64,000 bases of DNA, taken from NCBI RefSeq assembly GCF_963678635.1, contig NC_087064.1:63481548-63545547 (forward strand), written 5' to 3'. A program made the translations under genes and the position numbers. Source of the stretch: Symsagittifera roscoffensis. Lineage: Eukaryota > Xenacoelomorpha > Acoela > Convolutidae. The notes under the pieces are model-generated. The model was not told the DNA's origin, did no database searches, and saw nothing but the letters and a program-made list of their open reading frames with translations. The number at the start of each line of letters is the position of its first letter. Position 1 is the first letter of the stretch. Shown here one piece after another: positions 56,060-64,000 of the stretch.

Positions 56060-57835
56060 TTATAAGTTCAACGGTTTTGTATGAATTCCGTCATCTTGAA
56101 TTTGTCTTTTTGGATAAAAATAACTAAGTCCTTTCTTTGTCTGTTCATATGTAGCAACCATAAGATTTATACGTCTGACTCCTCTGTTAGTAGAAGTAAG
56201 GTTAATTGGTTCATCGAGAAATCTCCTGTACTTTGACATGGGTCCATGTCCGGAATCTTCTAGAACTCGCTTGTTCATTCTTTTGCTGCTAATTTTGAAC
56301 TTGTCTGTTCTGTTGTCATAGCAACAATACGTTTTGCTACATAAACATAACATTTCTCTAAATTCCTCATTGAAAAGTCCCGGCTCCCGTTTATCATGCT
56401 TTTTATGGATACTGCAACAAGTTCGAGGGAAGAAATTAGATTCTGCATCTGCTTTGAAAGAGTCTCTGCAGTCATTTTCCCCTCATTTTTTCCCAAATGT
56501 CTCTTTTTTTTCTGGTTGGATACAGTCATACAAGTTTTCTTCAGCTAGTGCCAAGTAAATTGAAGAAGTTCTATTTTCTAGCTTGAAACTAGAAATCAGC
56601 ATCTTCTAAGGATGCTTTAACATTTCGTTCCCGATTGCATAGTTTTTCATGTAGTCTACAATATCATTTCTTCCAACTTCAATGTTTTTGAAAATTGGAA
56701 TAAATTTGGCAACTTTTGATTTTAGCTCATCTGGAACAACTAAATTGCACTGAAGGTAACCAAAAAAAAATCCCTTTTTTATTTTTGCTAGAAGGGAATC
56801 TGTAGAAAGAGGTATCTTCTAGGGAAAGTGGGTTCTGACGTGATTGTTGATCTTGTCATAGGTTTTGAAACTTTCCCACCAGTCACACTCCCACATTTCT
56901 TCCACTTTGTATCCTTTCTCTTTAATTTATTCTCGCCGCATAGCATCCAACTCTCTCTTCTTGTTTCCCAGCTCAATAGCCTGTTCTGTTAAGGAGGGAC
57001 GAGCTTCTTGACAGGAATATAAGTGGTAGTAGCATTCCATTGCATCGAACACTGTTTTGCAGTGATCACGATAACCGTCCACATTAAAACAGTCTATTTT
57101 TTTCTGTTTTCCAGATGTGAAAAAGCTCTCAAGGTTACATTCTGGTCTTGTTTTTTGATAGAAAGACATGACCATTTTCGCAAAATTAAGCGGTTAAATC
57201 CAAAAACAGGTAAGGTATTTAGATATCTCTCCAGATGTTGCTTCAAATCGATGAGCTGATTTTTCTGAATTCGTAAGAAATGTGATGACATGTCTGCTTC
57301 TTCCGAATGTTCAATACATTCGTCTTCGTACTCAAAATTTTTACTTGAATAGTTTTTACCACGTTCGCTCAGCTGATCAAAAATCTGTTTCATTCTTTCA
57401 TTCACAGCTACTTCAATATCTTGAAACTTTTTTCTCATCTTTAACTTACTTTGTTCAGCCAACAGCTCGAGGTTGGTTACAAAGCCAATTATCAAATTCT
57501 GTGGATCCTTGGTGTACAAAAAGATGGATTCATCGATCAGATTTGATGATATAGAGACTGAAATTCGTACATGTTTTCCGATCCAGGTAGTAGTTTGCGT
57601 CTCTTTTAATTCCTCTGTAGGCACAAAAATCGACTCAAATTGAATATTGCTAGATTATTGAAGAGCTTGTTGTCTTCAGAAACTAGAAGACTAAATCCTT
57701 CTAGCTTTTCAAACAAGGTTTTTCGAAGCTCATACACGTTGTTTGGGTAAATATGCTTCACTCGGTCCTTGCATCTCAGAAGATGTTTGTTAAAATTGTC
57801 GGATTTATTAAAAAAAGTGTCACAGATAATCTTAA
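56060..57835 (-). pseudogene. Array unit 1: PolB fragment, additionally deleted
   Basis: Contains the N-terminal/exonuclease-side segment (EELKETQTTTWIGKHVRISV, 57624 downward), the shared internal deletion junction after NTLPVFGFN, the ENRKK/KTRPECNLESFF palm-insert segment and the C-terminal FLDEPINLTSTNRGVRRINL block. It lacks ~480 bp present in the other units. The missing part corresponds to 58562-59043 in unit 2, including motif B (NSxYG) and motif C (DTDS). It is thus a non-catalytic relic and the most diverged copy. Confidence 0.85.
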
Positions 57836-58035
57836 CTTATATCTAAGTGAAACAATGCTGAAACCTACTTAAAGTTCGAAAAAAAATTGAATTTTTTGAG
57901 AGAAAATAGTTAAATTACAAAGAAAATATATAAAACACTGCTTCGTATTTGAAATTTACCACAACTTTATAGGAAAACACAAACAAAAAACTGCATCGTA
58001 CAAAAGTTTATTACATTGCATCACTTGTTATAAAT

Positions 58036-60305
58036 TTAATACAATGCATCAGTTCTTATAAGTTCAATGGTTTTTGTATGAATTCCATCATCTTGAATTT
58101 GTCTTTTTGGATAAAAATCACTAAATCCTTTCTTTGTCTGTTCATATGTAGCAACCATATGATTTATAGGTCTGAATCCTCTGTTAGTAGAAGTAAGGTT
58201 AATTGGTTCATCGAGAAATCTGCTGTACTTTGACATGGGTACATCTCCAGAATCTTTTAGAACTCGCTTGTTCAATCCTTTGCTGCTAAATTTGAACTTG
58301 TCTGTTTTATTGTCATAGCAGCAATAAGTTTTGCTACATAAACATAACATTTCTGGACATCTAAATTTCTCTTCAAAAAGTCCCGGCTCCCGTTTATCAT
58401 GCTTTTTATGGATACTGCAACACGTTCGAGGGAAGAAATTAGATATTGCATCTGCTTTGAAAGAGTCTCTGCAGTCACTTTCCCTCATTTTTCCCAAATG
58501 TCTAATTTTTTTGGTTGGATACAGTCATACAAGCTTTCTTCAGCTAGTGCCAAGTAAATTGAGTCTGTATCCATCTTCAGTTCTTCAAATTTGTTTACAT
58601 CACACAACTTGTCAAAGAAGTTATAGTAGTGTTCCAACATTTTCAGCTTTGCATACTGAAGTAAGAAAAAGCCAACAAGGATGGGTTCTCGGTGCTCAAT
58701 GGTAGATTTCAACAATTCCACCTCATACAAGTCATTTCAACTGTGTTGAGTCTTTTAAACAGTGGATCATTGATCGCTTTATGTGTTTTTTCATCGTTCA
58801 GATACTTCGTAATTGTATTCCTGGATCTATCCATGATCTGATATCCATACGAAGAATTACCCAAAAGTTTCCTTGTTTCTGCTACAACTCTTGATACAGA
58901 TTTTCATCTCCTTCTCTTTTTACATCAAAAACTGATTGAAGGAAATTATTGAAACATTTTTGTGGAGTATACTGAACAAAACGTTAAATTTTGTTGCATT
59001 ACAAGCCAAGTTTTAAATAAAAGTTGAACAGAGGAGTTATAACCGTTCCATTTTCTAGCTTAAAACTAGAAATCAGCATCCTCTGAGGATGTTTTAACAT
59101 TTCGTTCTCGATTGCATAGTTTTTCTTGTAGTCTACAATATCATTTCTTCCAATTTTAGTATTTTTGAAAATTGGAGGAAATTTGGCAAATTTTGATTTT
59201 AGCTCATCTGGAACAACTCAATCGCACTGAACGTAACCAAAAAGAGATCCCTCTTTTATTTTTGCTGAAAGGGAATCTGTAGAAAGAGGTCTTTTATAGG
59301 GAAAGTAAGTTCTGACGTGATTTTTGATCTTCTCATCGGTTTTGAAACTTTCCCACGAGTCACACTCCCACATTTCTTCCACTTTGTATCCTTTCTCTTT
59401 AATGTATTCTCGTCGCATATCATCCATCTCTCTCTCTCTTCTTGTTTCCTCGCTCAATATCCTGTTATGTAAAGGTGGGACCAACTTCTTGACAGGAACA
59501 GAAGTGGTAGTACCATCCCATTGCTTCGAACACTGTTTTACAGTGATCACAATAACCGTTCACATTAAAACAGTCGATTTTTTTCTGTTTTCCAGATGTG
59601 AAAAAGCTCTCAAGGTTACATTCTGGTCTTGTTTTTTGATAGAAAGACATGACCATATTCTCAAAGTTAATCTGTTGAATCCAAAAATAGGTAAGGTATT
59701 TAGATATCTCTCCAGATGTTGCTTCAAATCGATGAGCTGATTTTTCTGAATTCGTAAGAAATGTGTTGACATGTCTGCTTCTTCCGAATGTTCAATACAT
59801 TCGTCTTCGTACTCAAAATTTTCACTTGAATAGTTTTTACCACGTTCGCTCAGCTGATCAAAAATCTGTTTCATTCTTTCATTCACAGCTACTTCAATAT
59901 CTTGAAATTTTTTTCTCATCTTTAACATACTTTGTTCAGCCAACAGCTCGAGGTTGGTTACAAAGCCAATTATCAAATTCTGTGGATCCTTGGTGTACAA
60001 AAAGATGGATTCATCAATCAGATTTGATGATATAGAGACTGAAATTCGTACATGTTTTCCGATCCAGGTAGTAGTTTGCGTCTCTTTTAATTCCTCTGTA
60101 GGCACAAAAATCGACTCAAATTGACTATTGCTAGATTATTGAAGAGCTTGTTGTCTTCAGAAACTGGAAGACTAAATCCTTCTAGCTTTTCAAACAAGGT
60201 TTCTCGAAGCTCATACACGTTCTTTGGGTAAATATGCTTCACTCGGTCCTTGCATCTCAGAAGATGTTTGTTAAAATTGTCGGATTTATTAAAAAAAAGT
60301 GTCAC
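58036..60305 (-). pseudogene. Array unit 2: 5'-truncated, internally deleted PolB
   Basis: Order on the minus strand: KSDNFNKHLLRCKDRVKHIY (60305 downward); PTEELKETQTTTWIGKHVR (to 59700); the deletion junction after LPIFGFN at ~59683; MVMSFYQKTRPECNLESFF; EEMWECDSWESFKTDEKI (59550-59218); and motif C, MDTDSIYLALAEES (~58570). The C-terminal domain has FFPRTCCSIHKKHDKREPG, CLCSKTYCCYD and YPKRQIQDDGIHTK. The region expected to hold the remaining exonuclease motifs and palm motif A is deleted. Where Exo I is expected the copy reads NLAIVNLSRF. A frame change is needed at the junction and elsewhere. Confidence 0.88.
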
Positions 60306-60515
60306 AGATAATCTTAACTTATATCTAAATGAAACAATGCTGAAACCTACTGAAACTTCGAAAAAAATTGAATTTTTGAGAGAAAAAAGTTAAATTACAA
60401 AGAAAATATATAAAACACTGCTTCGTATTTGAAATTTACCACAACTTTATAGGAAAACACAAACAAAAAACTGCATCGTACAAAAGTTTATTACATTGCA
60501 TCACTTGTTATAAAC

Positions 60516-62787
60516 TTAATACAATGCATCAGTTCTTATAAATTCAATGGTTTTTGTATGAATTCCATCATCTTGAATTTGTCTTTTTGGATAAAAATCA
60601 CTAAATCCTTTCTTTGTCTGTTCATATGTAGCAACCATATGATTTATAGGTCTGAATCCTCTGTTAGTAGAAGTAAGGTTAATTGGTTCATCGAGAAATC
60701 TGCTGTACTTTGACATGGGTACATCTCCAGAATCTTTTAGAACTCGCTTGTTCAATCCTTTGCTGCTAAATTTGAACTTGTCTGTTTTGTTGTCATAGCA
60801 GCAATAAGTTTTGCTACATAAACATAACATTTCTGGACATCTAAATTCCTCTTCGAAAAGTCCCGGCTCCCGTTTATCATGCTTTTTATGGATACTGCAA
60901 CACGTTCGAGGGAAGAAATTAGATATTGCATCTGCTTTGAAAGAGTCTCTGCAGTCATTTTCCCTCATTTTTTCCCAAATGTCTCATTTTTTTGGTTGGA
61001 TACAGTCATACAAGCTTTCTTCAACTAGTGCCAAGTAAATTGAGTCTGTATCCATCTCCAGTTCTTCAAATTTGTTTACATCACAGAACTTGTCAAAGAA
61101 GTTATAGTAGAGTTCCAACATTCTCAGCTTTGCATACTGAAGTAAGAAAAAGCCAACAATGATGGGTTCTCGGTGCTCAATGGTAGATTTCAACAACTCC
61201 ACCTCATACAAGTCATTTTCAACTGTGTTGAGTCTTTTAAACAGTGGATCATTGATCGCTTTATGTGTTTTTTCATCGTTCAGATAATTCGTAATTGTAT
61301 GCCTGGATCTATCCATGATCTGATATCCATACAAAGAATTACCCAAAAATTTAATTGTTTCTGCTACAACTCTTGATAGAGATTTTCACCTCCTTCTCTT
61401 TTTACATCAACCACTGATTGAAGGAAATTATTGAAACATTTTTGTGGAGTATACTGAACAAAACGGTAAATTTTGTTGCATTGCAAGCCAAGTTTTAAAT
61501 AAAAGTTGAACAGAGGAGTTAAAACCGTTCCATTTTCTAGCTTAAAACTAGAAATCAGCATCCTCTGAGGATGCCTTAACATTTCGTTCTCGATTGCATA
61601 GTTTTTCTTGTAGTCTACAATATCATTTCTTCCAACTTAAGTGTTTTTGAAAATTGGAGGAAATTTGGCAAATTTTGATTTTAGCTCATCTGGAACAACT
61701 CAATCGCACTGAACGTAACCAAAAAGAGATCCTTCTTTTATTTTTGCTGGAAGGGAATCTGTTGAAAGAGGTCTTTCATAGATAAAGTGAGTTCTGACGT
61801 GATTTTTGATCTTCTCATCGGTTTTGAAACTTTCCCACGAGTCACACTCCCACATTTCTTCCACTTTGCATGCTTTCTCTTTAATGTATTCTCGTCGCAT
61901 ATCATCCATCTCTCTCTTCTTGTTTCCTCGCTCAATATCCTGTTATGTAAAGGTGGGACCAACTTCTTGACAGGAACAGAAGTGGTAGTACCATCCCGTT
62001 GCTTCGAACACTGTTTTACAGTGATCACAATAACCATTCACATTAAAATAACCAATCGATTGTTTTCTGTTTTCCAGATGTGAAAAAGCTCTCAATGTTA
62101 CATTCTGGTCTTGTTTTTTGATAGAAAGACATGACCATATTCTCAAAGTTAATCTGTTGAATCCAAAAATAGGTAAGGTATTTAGATACCTCTCCAGATG
62201 TTGCTTCAAATCGATGAGCTGATTTTTCTGAATTCGTAAGAAATGTGTTGACATGTCTGCTTCTTCCGAATGTTCAATACATTCGTCTTCGTACTCGAAA
62301 TTTTCACTTGAATAGTTTTTACCACGTTCGCTCAGCTGATCAAAAATCTGTTTCATTCTTTCATTCACAGCTACTTCAATATCTTGAAATTTTTTTCTCA
62401 TCTTTAACATACTTTGTTCAGCCAACAGCTCGAGGTTGGTTACAAAGCCAATTATCAAGTTCTGTGGATCCTTGGTGTACAAAAAGATGGATTCATCAAT
62501 CAGATTTGATGATATAGAGACTGAAATTTGTACATGTTTTCCGATTCAGGTAGTAGTTTGCGTCTCTTTTAATTCCTCTGTAGGCACACAAATCGACTCA
62601 AATCGAATATTGCTAGATTATTGAAGAGCTTGTTGTCTTCAGAAACTGGAAGACTAAATCCTTCTAGCTTTTCAAACAAGGTTTCTCGAAGCTCATACAC
62701 GTTCTTTGGGTAAATATGCTTCACTCGGTCCTTGCATCTCAGAAGATGTTTGTTAAAATTGTCGGATTTATTAAAAAAAAGTGTCAC
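60516..62787 (-). pseudogene. Array unit 3: 5'-truncated, internally deleted PolB
   Basis: Same structure as unit 2. Motif B is intact as GNSLYGYQIMDRSRHTIT and motif C as EMDTDSIYLALVEES in one 120-codon frame (61346-60984). The C-terminal domain is open for 150 codons (60968-60516). At the N-terminal side it reads NLAIFDLSRFVCLQRN, so the expected D-x-E of Exo I is lost. The internal deletion junction is shared with the other units (~62160). Confidence 0.9.
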
Positions 62788-62997
62788 AGATAATCTTAAC
62801 TTATATCTAAATGAAACAATGCTGAAACCTACTGAAACTTCGAAAAAAATTGAATTTTTGAGAGAAAAAAGTTAAATTACAAAGAAAATATATAAAACAC
62901 TGCTTCGTATTTGAAATTTACCACAACTTTATAGGAAAACACAAACAAAAAACTGCATCGTACAAAAGTTTATTACATTGCATCACTTGTTATAAAC

Positions 62998-64000
62998 TTA
63001 ATACAATGCATCAGTTCTTATAAATTCAATGGTTTTTGTATGAATTCCATCATCTTGAATTTGTCTTTTTGGATAAAAATCACTAAATCCTTTCTTTGTC
63101 TGTTCATATGTAGCAACCATATGATTTATAGGTCTGAATCCTCTGTTAGTAGAAGTAAGGTTAATTGGTTCATCGAGAAATCTGCTGTACTTTGACATGG
63201 GTACATCTCCAGAATCTTTTAGAACTCGCTTGTTCAATCCTTTGCTGCTAAATTTGAACTTGTCTGTTTTGTTGTCATAGCAGCAATAAGTTTTGCTACA
63301 TAAACATAACATTTCTGGACATCTAAATTCCTCTTCGAAAAGTCCCGGCTCCCGTTTATCATGCTTTTTATTGATACTGCAACACGTTCGAGGGAAGAAA
63401 TTAGATATTGCATCTGCTTTGAAAGAGTCTCTGCAGTCATTTTCCCTCATTTTTCCCAAATGTCTCATTTTTTTGGTTGGATACAGTCATACAAGCTTTC
63501 TTCAACTAGTGCCGAGTAAATTGAGTCTGTATCCATCTCCAGTTCTTCAAATTTGTTTTCATCACAGAACTTGTCAAAGAAGTTATAGTAGAGTTCCAAC
63601 ATTCTCAGCTTTGCATACTGAAGTAAGAAAAAGCCAACAATGATGGGTTCTCGGTGCTCAATGGTAGATTTCAACAACTCCACCTCATACAAGTCATTTT
63701 CAACTGTGTTGAGTCTTTTAAACAGTGGATCATTGATCGCTTTATGTGTTTTTTCATCGTTCAGATACTTCGTAATTGTATGCCTGGATCTATCCATGAT
63801 CTGATATCCATACAAAGAATTACCCAAAAGTTTAATTGTTTCTGCTACAACTCTTGATAGAGATTTTCACCTCCTTCTCTTTTTACATCAACCACTGATT
63901 GAAGGAAATTATTGAAACATTTTTGTGGAGTATACTGAACAAAACGGTAAATTTTGTTGCATTGCAAGCCAAGTTTTAAATAAAAGTTGAACAGAGGAGT
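62998..64000 (-). pseudogene. Array unit 4: PolB fragment, cut by window end
   Basis: Motif B/C frame 63827-63465 (120 codons; DTDSIYSALVEES, with Ser replacing Leu after motif C) and C-terminal frame 63468-62998 (156 codons). It appears nearly identical to unit 3. The rest lies outside the window, so the array may be longer. Confidence 0.9.

Larger units (their letters stand above)
55830..64000 (-). repeat. Head-to-tail array of ~2.48-kb PolB-fragment units
   Basis: The landmark AGATAATCTTA recurs at 55830, 57824, 60305 and 62788, giving units of 1994, 2481 and 2483 bp and a fourth cut by the window end. Every unit contains the same truncated family-B DNA polymerase on the minus strand plus the same ~210-bp 3' non-coding flank. 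Units 3 and 4 look nearly identical, unit 2 slightly diverged and unit 1 most diverged. Sequence divergence therefore decreases towards the right. Confidence 0.95.

Overview
The window is AT-rich eukaryotic DNA from an invertebrate animal. The evidence is spliced exons with GT/AG borders, fibronectin type III (FN3) coding sequence, several retrotransposon classes and virus-like PolB elements. I cannot name the taxon. There is no operon structure, CRISPR array or recognisable tRNA/rRNA gene. Most of the window is repeats, and the only convincing host gene is on the minus strand.

Host gene: seven exons between 54.4 and 34.9 kb (minus strand) carry tandem FN3-like repeats. In transcription order they are 54216-54370, 49519-49778, 48664-49114, 44433-44705, 37305-37583, 36224-36496 and 34900-35178. 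All splice junctions among them agree in phase. The last four are symmetric phase-2 exons of 91 or 93 codons; each holds the second half of one FN3 domain and the first half of the next. Two lower-confidence minus-strand exons (10939-11017, Cys-containing; 644-839, with a stop) may be a distal part of this or another gene. A candidate plus-strand terminal exon (343-560) converges on the latter.

Layout: 1.6-3.9 kb is a nested inverted duplication. 4.9-5.2 kb is an unrecognised 94-aa ORF. 6.2-9.8 kb (+) is a decayed, nearly full-length virus-like family-B DNA polymerase. 11.09-32.46 kb is a 21-kb Ty3/gypsy-type LTR element (+) with gag-like, RNase H, integrase, membrane-protein, env-like and unknown ORFs. 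It is broken by a LINE fragment, direct repeats around a GC-rich island, short repeats, a Copia fragment and a 200-N gap. 32.9-34.5 kb holds several copies of an unclassified ~0.5-kb hairpin-ended repeat. 38.6-41.7 kb is a BEL/Pao remnant (-) inside a host intron. 43.9-44.2 kb is a TATG microsatellite and 44.76-47.03 kb a 2.3-kb (ACAAT)n tract. 47.3-48.0 kb is a TIR element with a near-perfect palindrome. 51-53.4 kb is a tandem intronic duplication.

55.83-64.0 kb, running off the window edge, is a head-to-tail array of ~2.48-kb units. Each unit is the same 5'-truncated, internally deleted PolB gene on the minus strand. All readable units share the deletion junction that removes the region expected to hold palm motif A, so the deletion came before the amplification. 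The array and the internally duplicated giant LTR element are the most unusual structures here.
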